This document shows, piece after piece, positions 40,175-50,418 of a stretch of 64,000 nucleotides of DNA. The stretch covers positions 124,001-188,000 of the forward strand of contig NZ_JAAIKR010000005.1 of assembly GCF_018221465.1 (NCBI RefSeq). Reading direction: 5' to 3'. Below the pieces are notes generated by a model that worked only from the letters and a program-made list of their open reading frames with translations, did not search any database and was not told the DNA's origin. The stretch's first letter is position 1. Each line of letters begins with the position of its first letter. The position numbers and the translations under genes are program-made. This DNA is from Shewanella intestini. Its GTDB lineage: Bacteria > Pseudomonadota > Gammaproteobacteria > Enterobacterales > Shewanellaceae.

Positions 40175-41029
40175 CTAAATTGTAAGATCTTTATTTACTC
40201 GAGACTCTTTTAAGACTTCTTTGACACGTTTTAAATTGTCTCTAAAGCGTGGGCCGCGGCGAAGGGTAAAACCCGTTGCCAGTACATCAACAGTGACTAA
40301 TTGTGCAAGTCGTGAAGCCATCGGTAAATATAAGTCAGTGTCTTCTGGTACTTCCATCGTAACAGGTAATGTACACTCTAATGACAATGGCGAGTGGCGA
40401 GCGGTTATACCAATGACAGCAGCACCATTGTCACGTGCTATTTTAGCAATTTCTATCAGTGATTTTGTGCGACCGGTATGTGAAATCAACACCACGACAT
40501 CGCCTTCATTACAATTAATGCAGCTCATACGTTGCATCAATACATCATCGAAACAAATTACAGGTACATTAAAGCGAAAGAATTTGTTTTGTGCATCATG
40601 AGCAACAGAAGCCGATGCTCCTAACCCAAAGAAGGAAATGGTCTTTGCTTGAGTTAAAACATCGACAGCTTTATTAATGGCGGCAGGATCGAGACTTTGA
40701 CGGGCGGTGTCTAGGGAAGCCATTGAAGATTCGAATATTTTTGTTGTGTAAGAATCAGGAGAATCATCTTCTTCTACATGGCGACTGACATAAGGCGTAC
40801 CATTAGCAAGACTTTGTGCTAAATGTAACTTAAAATCAGGAAAACCCTTTGTATCGAGGCGACGGCAAAAGCGGTTTACTGTGGGTTCACTGACATCAGC
40901 CATTTTAGCCAAAGTTGCAATACTTGAATGAATGGCGGTTTGTGGGGAGGCCAAAATAACTTCTGCAACTTTTCGCTCTGACTTACTAAACTGAGTCAGG
41001 CTTTTTTGTACCTTTTCGAGGGTATTCAT
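40175..41029 (-). CDS. hexR: RpiR-family regulator HexR
   Basis: HexR controls central sugar metabolism and is released from DNA by 2-keto-3-deoxy-6-phosphogluconate. The 284-residue protein has an N-terminal helix-turn-helix (LAKMADVSEPTVNRFCRR, about 40-57) and a C-terminal SIS sugar-phosphate domain (ISFFGLGASASVAHDA; VVLISHTGRTKSLIEIA). It lies between pykA and zwf, divergent from zwf, as in S. oneidensis. HexR-type sites stand before both neighbours. The site before zwf is about 250 bases from the hexR start, so autoregulation is possible but not shown. Confidence 0.95.
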   Translation of the reverse strand: MNTLEKVQKSLTQFSKSERKVAEVILASPQTAIHSSIATLAKMADVSEPTVNRFCRRLDTKGFPDFKLHLAQSLANGTPYVSRHVEEDDSPDSYTTKIFESSMASLDTARQSLDPAAINKAVDVLTQAKTISFFGLGASASVAHDAQNKFFRFNVPVICFDDVLMQRMSCINCNEGDVVVLISHTGRTKSLIEIAKIARDNGAAVIGITARHSPLSLECTLPVTMEVPEDTDLYLPMASRLAQLVTVDVLATGFTLRRGPRFRDNLKRVKEVLKESRVNKDLTI

Positions 41030-41274
41030 AAGTATGTATCCGCTAAAATAGTGACTAATTAATTATTATTTTGAGTTTTAAAACGAAAGATAACAAAAAT
41101 TTAGTTGTTAATTTACTTAATATTCGACGTCAATAAAAAATTATTTTGTCGTAAAACGATCAAATTACAACTACGTAATAGAGTATATATAAAAATCATA
41201 CCAGATTTTAAGGGGATATGACCAGTTTCATGACAATGGTTAAAAAGAAAAATATAGATGCAATCATCACTATC
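41030..41274. other. AT-rich divergent spacer between hexR and zwf
   Basis: This part of the spacer must hold the hexR promoter and perhaps that of zwf. I cannot fix either with confidence. No gene-like frame is supported. Confidence 0.3.
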
Positions 41275-41289
41275 TGTTGTTATATTACA
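41275..41289. promoter_or_regulatory. HexR-type operator upstream of zwf
   Basis: TGTTGTTATATTACA matches TGTARTNNNATTACA at all but one fixed position. It is centred about 78 bases before the zwf ATG, within the hexR-zwf divergent spacer. Confidence 0.7.
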
Positions 41290-41359
41290 ACAAAATGTGG
41301 TTTTATTCACCAAGAGATAACAGGTGTAAACGAAAGACATTAATGGAGAACTTTGAACT

Positions 41360-42829
41360 ATGAGTAAGTCATTAGGTGCTAAAGCATGCGATTTTGTACT
41401 ATTTGGTACAAAAGGAGATTTGGCAAGACGTAAACTGTTACCTTCTTTATATCAACTAGATAAAGCTAATCTTCTAGATAAAGAAACCAAAATTATTGGT
41501 GTTGCAAAAAACGCATTTACTGCTGAGGAATTCATTGCCTTAGTCACAAAAGCATTAAATACATTTGTGAAAGAACCGCTTTGTGATGATACAGTTGCGC
41601 GTTTTTTGAGCCGCTGTCATTATATCGGCACAAATTTTACCGAGGCAGAAGGTTATGCTGCGTTTCATGAGTTATTAGAGCCTAATAAACGTGTGATGGT
41701 GAATTACTTCGCTACACCGCCTTCGATATTTGGTCATATCTGTCGTTGTTTACATGCACAAGATTTAATTAAACCAGACACGCGTGTTGTACTTGAAAAG
41801 CCCATTGGTACAGATCTGGAATCTTCACACGTGATCAACGACCAAGTTGCTGAGTTCTTTACCGAAAAGCAGGTTTATCGCATTGACCATTACTTAGGAA
41901 AAGAAACCGTTCAAAACTTGATTGCATTGCGGTTTGCCAACTCACTATTTTCATCTAAGTGGGACAACCGTACTATCGACCATGTACAGATTTCTGTTGC
42001 AGAAGAAGTGGGCATTGAAGGGCGTTGGGGCTACTTTGATGGTGCAGGTCAAATGCGAGACATGATCCAAAACCATTTATTACAAGTGTTAACTTTGGTT
42101 GCAATGGATCCACCAGTTAATTTGGATGCTGACAGCATTCGAGATGAAAAAGTTAAAGTACTTAAATCATTGCGGCCTATTAATCAGACCAATGTGTTTG
42201 AAAATACCGTTCGCGGACAATACTCTTCAGGCTACTTAAAAGGCTCGCCTGTTCCAGGTTATCTAGAAGAAGAAGGCGCAAATGTTCACTCCAATACTGA
42301 AACGTTTGTCGCGCTTCGTGTTGATATTGATAACTGGCGTTGGGCAGGCGTGCCTTTTTATATTCGCAGCGGCAAGCGTATGCCATTTAAAAGTTCTGAA
42401 ATCATCGTTCACTTTAAAAACCCACCACATAATTTATATAGCAGCAGCTATCGTAACTTGCCGCCTAACAAATTAACCATTCGTTTGCAGCCCCATGAAG
42501 GTGTTGAAATTCAAATGATGAATAAGGTGCCAGGGCTTGAACAGCAACAGCGCTTACAAACCACTAAATTGGATTTAAGTTTTTCCGATACTTTCAAAAA
42601 TGATCGCATTGCAGATGCGTACGAACGTCTACTCCTTGAAGCCATGTTAGGTAATCAAGCGTTATTTGTTCGCCGTGATGAAGTTGAGCAAGCTTGGACT
42701 TGGGTTGACGGCATTATTCAATCTTGGGAAAAAAGTGGTGATCAACCAAAATCTTACCCTGCTGGAACATGGGGCCCGGTAGCGTCGGTTGCTCTGATCA
42801 CAAAAGATGGGCGTTCGTGGGACGAATAG
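41360..42829 (+). CDS. zwf: Glucose-6-phosphate dehydrogenase
   Basis: Zwf oxidises glucose-6-phosphate to 6-phosphogluconolactone with NADP. The 489-residue protein has the nucleotide-binding FGTKGDLARRKL near residues 15-26, the substrate motif RIDHYLGKE at about 174-182, and EKPIGTD. It is the first gene of zwf-pgl-edd-eda, the complete upper Entner-Doudoroff route. GGAG precedes the ATG by about 12 bases. Confidence 0.98.
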   Translation: MSKSLGAKACDFVLFGTKGDLARRKLLPSLYQLDKANLLDKETKIIGVAKNAFTAEEFIALVTKALNTFVKEPLCDDTVARFLSRCHYIGTNFTEAEGYAAFHELLEPNKRVMVNYFATPPSIFGHICRCLHAQDLIKPDTRVVLEKPIGTDLESSHVINDQVAEFFTEKQVYRIDHYLGKETVQNLIALRFANSLFSSKWDNRTIDHVQISVAEEVGIEGRWGYFDGAGQMRDMIQNHLLQVLTLVAMDPPVNLDADSIRDEKVKVLKSLRPINQTNVFENTVRGQYSSGYLKGSPVPGYLEEEGANVHSNTETFVALRVDIDNWRWAGVPFYIRSGKRMPFKSSEIIVHFKNPPHNLYSSSYRNLPPNKLTIRLQPHEGVEIQMMNKVPGLEQQQRLQTTKLDLSFSDTFKNDRIADAYERLLLEAMLGNQALFVRRDEVEQAWTWVDGIIQSWEKSGDQPKSYPAGTWGPVASVALITKDGRSWDE

Positions 42830-42837
42830 GAACTGAC

Positions 42838-43536
42838 ATGATTAAAGAATCCGTGTTTAAACAGTTTGCATCACCCGCTTTATTAGAAGCCACGTTGGCC
42901 GATAAAATTGCAATCCAATTACAAGAAGCTGTTGATAGTCGAGGCCGAGCAAGTTTAATCGTTTCTGGTGGTTCTACACCATTGAAACTATTTCACCTCC
43001 TTAGTCAAAAAAGTATTGATTGGAGTGATATCTACATAACTTTAGCAGATGAACGTTGGCTTGACGCTTGTGAAAAAGATTCAAACGAAAGATTAGTTAG
43101 AGAGAATCTTTTGCAAAACCGCGCTGTTAATGCCAAGTTTCGTGGCTTAAAAAATATGTTTGCTACCCCTGAAGAGGGCGTGGATATGACCACAGAATTA
43201 TTAGCCAATTTCCCGCGCCCGTTTGATGTTGTTATTTTAGGAATGGGCACTGACGGCCATACTTGTTCCTGGTTTCCGTGCAGTAAAGAGCTAGAACAAG
43301 CATTAACAACTAAAGATTTATGCGCTGCGGTTAATCCCACCACAGCGCCGCATCCAAGAATCACGCTTTCTAAAGATGCAATTTTAACAAGTCGACAAAT
43401 TTATTTGCACCTTGTTGGCGCATCAAAACTGTCTGTATATCACCAAGCTTTAGCTGGTGATGATCAAAATAAAATGCCTATTAGAGCGGTACTGAGCCAA
43501 CGTCAAACGCCGGTTGATGTGTTCTATAGTGCATAA
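42838..43536 (+). CDS. pgl: 6-Phosphogluconolactonase
   Basis: Pgl hydrolyses 6-phosphogluconolactone to 6-phosphogluconate. The 232-residue protein is the DevB/SIS-like type, with SGGSTPLKLFHLL, LADERWLD and GMGTDGHTCSWFP. The longest frame runs back into zwf; the ATG at 42838, eight bases after the zwf stop, has TAGGAACTG upstream and gives the family N-terminus. Confidence 0.95.
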   Translation: MIKESVFKQFASPALLEATLADKIAIQLQEAVDSRGRASLIVSGGSTPLKLFHLLSQKSIDWSDIYITLADERWLDACEKDSNERLVRENLLQNRAVNAKFRGLKNMFATPEEGVDMTTELLANFPRPFDVVILGMGTDGHTCSWFPCSKELEQALTTKDLCAAVNPTTAPHPRITLSKDAILTSRQIYLHLVGASKLSVYHQALAGDDQNKMPIRAVLSQRQTPVDVFYSA

Positions 43537-43548
43537 GGAGTAAAAGTT

Positions 43549-45378
43549 ATGAATTCAGTAGTTCAAGAAGTCACTGATCGCATTATTGCTCGTAGTCAAC
43601 AATCACGAGCCGCCTATTTAAGCGCGTTACAAGATGCCAAAGCAAAAGGGGTGCATCGAAGCGCGTTAAGCTGCGGTAATTTAGCTCACGGTTTTGCTTC
43701 TTGTCAGCCAGTAGAGAAAGAATCATTACGCCAGTTTACTAAAGCCAATATAGGTATTGTGACTGCGTTTAATGACATGTTATCAGCGCACCAGCCGTAT
43801 GAAACATATCCTGAACTGCTGAAACAAGCTTGTGCGGAGGTCGGCAGTGTTGCTCAAGTTGCAGCTGGCGTACCCGCGATGTGTGATGGTGTCACTCAAG
43901 GGCAAACGGGGATGGAATTGTCACTGTTAAGCCGTGAAGTGATCGCCATGGCGACCGCGGTAGGTTTGTCGCACAACATGTTTGATGGCGCGTTGTTACT
44001 AGGTATTTGCGACAAAATTGTGCCAGGTTTATTAATAGGGGCATTAAGTTTTGGCCATTTGCCCATGTTGTTTGTGCCTGCCGGCCCGATGAAATCAGGT
44101 ATACCTAATAAGGAGAAAGCACGTATACGCCAGCTTTTTGCTCAAGGCAAAATTGGTCGTGAGGAGCTTTTAAAAGCAGAATCGGCATCGTATCACAGTG
44201 CTGGCACATGTACTTTTTATGGCACAGCTAATTCTAACCAGCTGCTGCTTGAAGTGATGGGGTTACAGCTTCCAGGCTCTTCATTTGTCAATCCTGATGA
44301 TCCACTGCGCGAAGCATTAAATAAAATGGCGGCTAAGCAGGTTTGTCGTTTAACCGCGCTGGGGACTCAATACACCCCGATTGGTGAAGTTGTCAATGAA
44401 AAATCCATTGTCAATGGTATTGTCGCGTTACTCGCAACTGGTGGTTCTACTAACTTGACTATGCACGTTGTTGCGGCAGCGAGAGCTGCTGGCATTATTG
44501 TAAACTGGGATGATTTTTCAGACCTTTCTGATGCTGTGCCGTTACTTGCACGTGTATATCCAAACGGTCATGCAGATATAAATCATTTTCATGCCGCCGG
44601 TGGTATGGCGCTATTAATTAAAGAATTACTTGATGGCGGTTTGTTGCATGAAGACGTGCAGACTGTTGCAGGTAACGGCCTTCGCCGTTATACCCAAGAA
44701 CCGAAACTTCTTGATGGCGAACTACAATGGGTAGATGGCCCTAATCATAGCCTAGATACTGAAGTATTAACGCATTTTGCTACGCCATTCCAAGCTAATG
44801 GTGGGTTGAAGTTAATGAAAGGCAATTTAGGCCGCGCAGTAATTAAAGTCTCTGCTGTTAAAGAGGATAACCGTTTTGTTGAATCGCCGGCAGTGGTGAT
44901 TGACGATCAAAACAAGCTAGATGCTTTATTCAAAGACGGCCAATTAGATAGAGACTGTGTGGTCGTTGTTAAAGGTCAAGGTCCTAAAGCTAATGGTATG
45001 CCTGAATTACATAAACTCACGCCATATCTTGGTACTTTACAAGATAAGGGGTTTAAAGTGGCATTAGTGACAGACGGCAGAATGTCTGGTGCGTCAGGTA
45101 AAGTCCCTGCGGCTATTCATTTAACACCTGAAGCAAGTTGCGGTGGACTAATTGGTAAAATTCAAGATGGCGACTTAATCCGTGTTGATGCCTTAACCGG
45201 CGAATTAAGCCTGCTTGTTGATGAGCAAGAGTTAAACGAACGTGTTACGCAACCGCTCGATCTTTCAAGTAATAGTGTTGGAATGGGGCGTGAGCTCTTT
45301 AGTGCATTGCGCAGTAACTTTAGTAGCCCAGAAACTGGTGCTCGCAGTACTAACAGCATTGATGAGCAATTAGTTTAA
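43549..45378 (+). CDS. edd: 6-Phosphogluconate dehydratase
   Basis: Edd dehydrates 6-phosphogluconate to 2-keto-3-deoxy-6-phosphogluconate (KDPG) using an iron-sulfur cluster. The 609-residue protein belongs to the IlvD/Edd family. Cysteines fitting cluster binding lie in [24 protein letters not shown] and [30 protein letters not shown] is the C-terminal family signature. AAGGAG precedes the ATG by about seven bases. Its product KDPG is the effector that releases HexR, so the operon is induced by its own intermediate. Confidence 0.97.
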   Translation: MNSVVQEVTDRIIARSQQSRAAYLSALQDAKAKGVHRSALSCGNLAHGFASCQPVEKESLRQFTKANIGIVTAFNDMLSAHQPYETYPELLKQACAEVGSVAQVAAGVPAMCDGVTQGQTGMELSLLSREVIAMATAVGLSHNMFDGALLLGICDKIVPGLLIGALSFGHLPMLFVPAGPMKSGIPNKEKARIRQLFAQGKIGREELLKAESASYHSAGTCTFYGTANSNQLLLEVMGLQLPGSSFVNPDDPLREALNKMAAKQVCRLTALGTQYTPIGEVVNEKSIVNGIVALLATGGSTNLTMHVVAAARAAGIIVNWDDFSDLSDAVPLLARVYPNGHADINHFHAAGGMALLIKELLDGGLLHEDVQTVAGNGLRRYTQEPKLLDGELQWVDGPNHSLDTEVLTHFATPFQANGGLKLMKGNLGRAVIKVSAVKEDNRFVESPAVVIDDQNKLDALFKDGQLDRDCVVVVKGQGPKANGMPELHKLTPYLGTLQDKGFKVALVTDGRMSGASGKVPAAIHLTPEASCGGLIGKIQDGDLIRVDALTGELSLLVDEQELNERVTQPLDLSSNSVGMGRELFSALRSNFSSPETGARSTNSIDEQLV

Positions 45379-45391
45379 GGAAGTTAATTTA

Positions 45392-46033
45392 ATGTCAAAT
45401 ACGAATTGGATGACACAACCGGCTGATATTTTCAAACGTAGCCCTATTGTACCAGTCATGGTGATTGAAGATTTAGATGATGCAGTACCTTTGGCAAAAG
45501 CCTTAGTAGCAGGTGGGATTAGTGTTTTAGAAGTGACATTACGCACCCCTTGTGCATTAGCGGCAATTGCTAAAATTGTGCAAGAAGTGCCAGAAGCTAT
45601 TGTTGGAGCAGGTACTATTTTAAATGAAGCACAATTACAGCAAGCGATTGATGCGGGATCTCAATTTATTATTACTCCAGGTTCAACTGTTGATATTCTT
45701 CATGCAGCAAAAAAAGGTCAAGTACCTTTAATACCTGGTGTGGCCAGTATTTCTGAGGTAATGGTGGGTATGGAATTAGGTTATACCCATTTTAAATTTT
45801 TCCCAGCAGAAGCTTCAGGTGGGGTGAATGCCCTTAAATCGTTTGCTGGCCCATTGGCTGACATACGCTTTTGTCCTACTGGTGGTATTGGCCCTAGCAG
45901 TTATCAAGCGTATTTAGCGTTAAGCAATGTTGACTGTATTGGGGGGAGCTGGATTGCACCAACCGATGCGGTTAAAGCTAAAGACTGGTCGCGTATTACT
46001 CAACTATGCCAACAAGCATTGGCGGCACTATAA
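45392..46033 (+). CDS. eda: KDPG aldolase
   Basis: Eda splits KDPG into pyruvate and glyceraldehyde-3-phosphate; the family also cleaves 4-hydroxy-2-oxoglutarate. The 213-residue protein has VLEVTLRTP with the catalytic glutamate, VGAGTI, ITPGST, and the Schiff-base lysine in HFKFFPAEASGG. It ends the zwf-pgl-edd-eda operon, 13 bases after edd. Confidence 0.97.
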   Translation: MSNTNWMTQPADIFKRSPIVPVMVIEDLDDAVPLAKALVAGGISVLEVTLRTPCALAAIAKIVQEVPEAIVGAGTILNEAQLQQAIDAGSQFIITPGSTVDILHAAKKGQVPLIPGVASISEVMVGMELGYTHFKFFPAEASGGVNALKSFAGPLADIRFCPTGGIGPSSYQAYLALSNVDCIGGSWIAPTDAVKAKDWSRITQLCQQALAAL

Positions 46034-46050
46034 ACATTTCGTACCACATA

Positions 46051-46078
46051 AAAGGCCGACATCACGTCGGCTTTTTTG
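46051..46078 (+). terminator. Terminator of the Entner-Doudoroff operon
   Basis: GCCGAC and GTCGGC with a 5-base loop are followed by T6, 18 bases after the eda stop. Confidence 0.88.
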
Positions 46079-46247
46079 TCTCTGCAGCATAATAAGTGGC
46101 GTTATTTTTAGCATTGATGTGTAAGCTGCCCATTCTGACTCTTGCTTGGGTATAATTGGTCCTTTTTAAGTAACAATTTCGCTACTAATGACCGCATTCA
46201 AGTGGATGTAGTGCTTCTTGCTTTGTTGCTGCGTCAACGTTGGGTTG

Positions 46248-47645
46248 TTATCTATCTAGCGAGATATCGACTAAGCCCATATTCTTACTCGAGAATAGCT
46301 GTTGGTGTAATTTCGAAGCAAACCCATCGGTCATACCAGAAATATAATCTGCAATTACACGCATACCACTATTGTTTTCCGTCTGCGCGGTTTGCCAACG
46401 TACTTGGGTATTTTGGGGTAACAATCTCAGTGGATCGCAAGCAAATGCTTCAAATAATTCCATCACGATTTGTTGCCCTTTAAATTCTAGCATTTGGACT
46501 TCAGGCTTTTTTATGACAAAGCGATACACAAATTGCTTCAACACCTCTAATGTTTGTGCAAACTCCGCTTCTAAAACTGCGTTATAACGCAGCAGTAAGT
46601 CTGTAAAAGCCGTATTTTGTTTTATGCTGATTGCAGTAACAAAACCATTGACCAATGTCCCAATTGCATCTTTTCGTAAATGATGTTCATTAGAAAATAA
46701 TTTATCGCCAATACGATTTATTTCATAAATTAGCCAAGGGTCGGTGAGCTTGGCTAATGGTTCAACAACATACTGTTGCCACTGCGACAGGCTAACAATG
46801 CCCATTACAATTGCATCTTCAAGATCATGAACGGCATAGGCAATATCGTCAGCAAGTTCCATGACTGAACAGTCTAGCGACTTATTTTGGGTTTTAAGGT
46901 GTGGATAATGTGGGATAGTGCTACTTGGCGCAGATGTCTGCAATAACTGTTTATCAGTGTCATTTAGTGTAGCTAATACCCAATCTAGTATTGATTGGTC
47001 ATCATCGTACACGCCTTTGACAGATTGCCATTGTGATGGTTGTAATTGCCTAAAGTTAGTAATGTCTGGATGTGGTGTTTTAATCAATAAAGATGAAAAA
47101 GTGGCGGGGTACTTTAATACGCCAAGTAATGTACGGCGAGTTAAATTCATACCCCAATGGGTTGTGTAAGGTTCTAGGCGAGCTAAAATTCTAAATGTTT
47201 GGCCGTTACCTTCAAATCCACCATGATGACGCATCATATAGTTCAATGCGACTTCTCCACCGTGCCCAAAAGGTGGGTGGCCAATATCATGTGCTAAGCA
47301 TAATGCTTCAATTAAACTGTTCGATTTTAATAATGGGGCGAGGTCTGGATGCTTTCGCTTTAGTTGCGCGCTAATGCCATTGCCTATTTGTGAGACTTCT
47401 AATGAATGAGTTAATCGAGTACGATAAAAATCGTTCATGCCGACACCTAATACTTGAGTTTTGGCCTGTAGGCGCCTGAATGCGGCTGAATGAAGAATAC
47501 GTGCTCGGTCGCGTTGGAACGGACTACGGTGATCATGTCTCCTTAGTTTATCTTCACCATGCATGCGCTCATTCCAGCTCGGCGTTGAATCGCTAATACC
47601 TTGAGTGACGTTAAGTTGCTCAGAATTAAATTGGGTCACTGACAT
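46248..47645 (-). CDS. dGTPase-family HD phosphohydrolase
   Basis: The 465-residue protein belongs to the dGTP triphosphohydrolase family, which splits dNTPs to nucleosides and triphosphate. The HD metal site is complete: [12 protein letters not shown] (His), [17 protein letters not shown] (His-Asp), and [17 protein letters not shown] (Asp). The N-terminal [32 protein letters not shown] is standard. It resembles the shorter dGTPase-like group more than E. coli Dgt (505 residues), so substrate preference is uncertain. Some family members act in phage defence, but this one sits in conserved core context near eda. Confidence 0.92.
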   Translation of the reverse strand: MSVTQFNSEQLNVTQGISDSTPSWNERMHGEDKLRRHDHRSPFQRDRARILHSAAFRRLQAKTQVLGVGMNDFYRTRLTHSLEVSQIGNGISAQLKRKHPDLAPLLKSNSLIEALCLAHDIGHPPFGHGGEVALNYMMRHHGGFEGNGQTFRILARLEPYTTHWGMNLTRRTLLGVLKYPATFSSLLIKTPHPDITNFRQLQPSQWQSVKGVYDDDQSILDWVLATLNDTDKQLLQTSAPSSTIPHYPHLKTQNKSLDCSVMELADDIAYAVHDLEDAIVMGIVSLSQWQQYVVEPLAKLTDPWLIYEINRIGDKLFSNEHHLRKDAIGTLVNGFVTAISIKQNTAFTDLLLRYNAVLEAEFAQTLEVLKQFVYRFVIKKPEVQMLEFKGQQIVMELFEAFACDPLRLLPQNTQVRWQTAQTENNSGMRVIADYISGMTDGFASKLHQQLFSSKNMGLVDISLDR

Positions 47646-48042
47646 AATGTTAAACCTTATAACTAACTCATGATAATTAACTCATGGATTTGAGTGGGGG
47701 CGAAGAACACACGATACATTTATTTATCATAACCTTAGCTGGCCCTCAGTGCCTATAGGCTTTACTAAATATTCACCGTAAGTCGGTTGTTTGTTACATA
47801 CAAACAGCTTGCAAGCATTATCGAAACTGAGTGCAGATTAATATTACGGGTAATCATGTAACACTTGCTTTTGGCAGCTATTTTTGTGTGATGAAATTAT
47901 TCGATGGGTATTTTGTATACATTAGATGAGTTTTTCTCGGGTATATATTTTACAATTATCTATTTATAACCTAGATTTTAAACTTTGTGATGTTAATAGA
48001 TGAAAATTTTTCAAAGCAATGTTTGTTAATATCAAATGCCTG
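47646..48042. other. Long spacer upstream of the dGTPase gene
   Basis: Roughly 400 AT-rich bases precede the dGTPase start. No supported gene is seen; the dGTPase promoter must lie here. Confidence 0.3.
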
Positions 48043-48144
48043 TTAGACAGCTTAGACAGCTTAGACAGCTTAGACAGCTTAGACAGCTTAGACAGCTTAG
48101 ACAGCTTAGACAGCTTAGACAGCTTAGACAGCTTAGACAGCTTA
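48043..48144. repeat. 9-bp tandem repeat array, 11 copies of TTAGACAGC
   Basis: There are eleven perfect copies and a three-base partial twelfth. The array lies in non-coding DNA between alaA and the dGTPase gene and is followed at once by a second, 7-bp array. Confidence 0.97.
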
Positions 48145-48171
48145 TAGAATATAGAATATAGAATATAGAAT
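48144..48171. repeat. 7-bp tandem repeat, 4 copies of ATAGAAT
   Basis: Four perfect copies abut the 9-bp array. Together they make about 130 bases of simple repeat. Confidence 0.95.
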
Positions 48172-48367
48172 AAGGATAACGAAAAAAACTTGGTTTGTGT
48201 TTAATGGGCAGAATTGACTAATAAATTTTCCTTATTGATATGATGTTTAATCTGACATAAATGGAAGGAAAAAGAGACTTACGCTAAGTATTTAACTTAA
48301 AAAATTAACCATCAACGTATACGGTAATGGTTAATGTTTCAAATGCTGTTGAATGTCACGCTAAGGT
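48172..48367. other. Spacer after alaA
   Basis: AT-rich sequence between the repeat arrays and the alaA stop. No clear terminator with a T run was found for alaA. Confidence 0.3.
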
Positions 48368-49582
48368 TTATTGACGATAACTATCTAAAAACTCACCAAA
48401 TTGAGTCAATGCTTTATGTAAATCTTCTTTGTGCGGAAGAAACACCACACGAAGGTGATCTGGCTCCGGCCAATTAAAAGCAGTCCCTTGAACTAATAAG
48501 ATTTTTTGGTTCTTGAGTAAATCTAACACTAAGCGTTCATCATCATGGAGGTTAAACTTTTTAGCGTCTAATTTGGGGAAGGCATACATAGCGCCTTTCG
48601 GCTTTTTTACACTCACGCCATCAATACTATTTAATACGTCATAACAAACATCACGTTGAAGTGCTAAACGCCCTTGTGGAAGTATTAACTCATTAATGCT
48701 TTGATATCCACCTAACGCAGTTTGTATTGCATGTTGGTTAGGTACATTGGAGCATAGACGCATTGATGCCAGCATATCTAAACCTTCAATGTAATTAGTG
48801 GCAGATTTCAAATTTCCGCTTAGAACCATCCAACCAACACGAAAGCCGGCCACGCGGTAAGCTTTAGAAAGACCATTAAAAGTGACCGTTAAAATGTCAT
48901 CTGATAAAGCCGCTGCATGGGTATGCTCAGCCTCGTCATATAAAATTTTGTCGTATATTTCATCGGCAAATAAAATAATGTCGTGCTGTCTACAAAGCTC
49001 AATGACTTCTAACAGCAACGCTTTACTATAAACAGCCCCCGTTGGGTTATTGGGATTAATGATGACAATGCCCCGGGTGCGTGGGGTAATTTTATTTTTA
49101 ATGTCCGCTAAATCAGGGAACCAATCAGACTCTTCATCGCAGCGGTAATGTACCGCCTTGCCACCGGCTAAATTGGCCGCTGCAGTCCACAACGGGTAGT
49201 CAGGAGAAGGGATAAGCACTTCATCTGAAGTATTTAATAACCCCTGCAATGCCATACAAATGAGTTCAGACACTCCATTACCGATATAGACATCTTCAAT
49301 ATCAATACCATGAATGCCATGAGATTGATAATGCTGCACAATGGCTTTACGGGCTGAAAATAACCCTTTTGATTCACAATAACCTTGGGCACTGGGTAAG
49401 TTTAAAATGACATCTCTGACAATTTCTTCTGGTGCTTCAAAACCAAAAGGTGCGGGATTGCCGATATTGAGTTTTAAAATACGGTGACCTTCATCTTCCA
49501 ATTTTCGGGCTTCTTTATGAACAGGGCCACGAATGTCATAACAAACGGAATCAAGCTTATTGGATTTTATAATAGGGCGCAT
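48368..49582 (-). CDS. alaA: Alanine aminotransferase AlaA
   Basis: AlaA makes alanine from pyruvate and glutamate with pyridoxal phosphate. The 404-residue protein is colinear with E. coli AlaA over its whole length: CYDIRGPVHKEA, NIGNPAPFGFEAP, AQGYCESKGL, INPNNPTGAVYS, FADEIYDKILYD and the cofactor lysine in NGLSKAYRVAGFRVGW. No ribosome binding site of strength is visible, but the start matches the family. It is transcribed alone. Confidence 0.94.
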   Translation of the reverse strand: MRPIIKSNKLDSVCYDIRGPVHKEARKLEDEGHRILKLNIGNPAPFGFEAPEEIVRDVILNLPSAQGYCESKGLFSARKAIVQHYQSHGIHGIDIEDVYIGNGVSELICMALQGLLNTSDEVLIPSPDYPLWTAAANLAGGKAVHYRCDEESDWFPDLADIKNKITPRTRGIVIINPNNPTGAVYSKALLLEVIELCRQHDIILFADEIYDKILYDEAEHTHAAALSDDILTVTFNGLSKAYRVAGFRVGWMVLSGNLKSATNYIEGLDMLASMRLCSNVPNQHAIQTALGGYQSINELILPQGRLALQRDVCYDVLNSIDGVSVKKPKGAMYAFPKLDAKKFNLHDDERLVLDLLKNQKILLVQGTAFNWPEPDHLRVVFLPHKEDLHKALTQFGEFLDSYRQ

Positions 49583-49759
49583 TTTTGTCTCGATACATCA
49601 ACAGATTAGTCAATGACAATATCGGATAATCGGAGAAATCGAAAGGGATAATTAAATATTTTCAAGCAAGTGGGCTATTGGCCATACTCAGGTATTGCTC
49701 GGGTTAGCAAACACCCATTATTGGACTTTTTGTGCGCTAATACATGATTTTATAACATA

Positions 49760-49790
49760 AAAAATGCCAGCAATGATGGCTGGCATTTTT
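49760..49790 (-). terminator. Terminator after efp
   Basis: Arms AAAAATGCCAGC and GCTGGCATTTTT with a 7-base loop lie 26 bases after the efp stop on the minus strand. The hairpin is symmetrical and could work in both directions. Confidence 0.88.
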
Positions 49791-49815
49791 ACTGCAATTA
49801 ATGCAATGAAATAGA

Positions 49816-50376
49816 TTACACGCGCTTTTTAAACTCACCAGTGCGAGTATCAATTTCAATCATGTCACCATTTTTTACAAACTCAGCAACAGTCACGGTT
49901 CCGCCGCCGGTAATGGTAGCAGGTTTCATTACTTTACCTGACGTATCACCACGTGCAGCAGGTTCTGTGTAAGTGACTTCACGTACGATGGTAATCGGTA
50001 ATTCTACTGAAATTGCTTTACCTTCGTAGAAGGTTACACTGCAAACATCTTCCATACCGTCAACAATATATGCTGCTGCATCACCTAGGTTTTCAGCTTC
50101 TACGTCATATTGGTTGTACTCAGAATCCATAAATACATACATTGGATCAGCATAGTAAGAGTAAGTACAATCTAGACGTTCAAGGATGATATCTTCCATT
50201 TTGTCTTCCCCTTTGAAGGTAGACTCTGTGGTTGAATCTTGTAAAACATGTTTAAGCTTAAGCTTTACAATTGCCGCGTTACGACCAGAACGAGTGGTTT
50301 CAGTTTTTAGTACAACCCATGGGCTGCCATCTAACATGATCACGTTACCAGGACGGAGTTCATGAGCAGTTTTCAT
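49816..50376 (-). CDS. efp: Elongation factor P
   Basis: EF-P relieves ribosomes stalled at polyproline. The 186-residue protein has the KOW domain with the modification loop TRSGRNAA; the residue at the tip is Arg32. That is the arginine that EarP rhamnosylates in Shewanella and Pseudomonas, unlike the lysine used in E. coli. earP lies directly upstream. The OB domains follow, with the C-terminal [14 protein letters not shown]. Confidence 0.97.
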   Translation of the reverse strand: MKTAHELRPGNVIMLDGSPWVVLKTETTRSGRNAAIVKLKLKHVLQDSTTESTFKGEDKMEDIILERLDCTYSYYADPMYVFMDSEYNQYDVEAENLGDAAAYIVDGMEDVCSVTFYEGKAISVELPITIVREVTYTEPAARGDTSGKVMKPATITGGGTVTVAEFVKNGDMIEIDTRTGEFKKRV

Positions 50377-50418
50377 TACTGTAATTCCTATATTTAGGTT
50401 TTGTTTTCGTGCCGTATA

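Noticed and set aside
41343-41363. Six-codon leader frame overlapping the zwf start
   Set aside because: It ends in TGA across the zwf ATG, but the GGAG inside it is the zwf ribosome binding site and none precedes it; likely chance.
46142-46483. 113-residue plus-strand frame after eda
   Set aside because: Most of it is antisense to the dGTPase gene; no ribosome binding site or family.
48043-48171. CRISPR array
   Set aside because: Units are 9 and 7 bases in direct tandem without spacers; this is a microsatellite.
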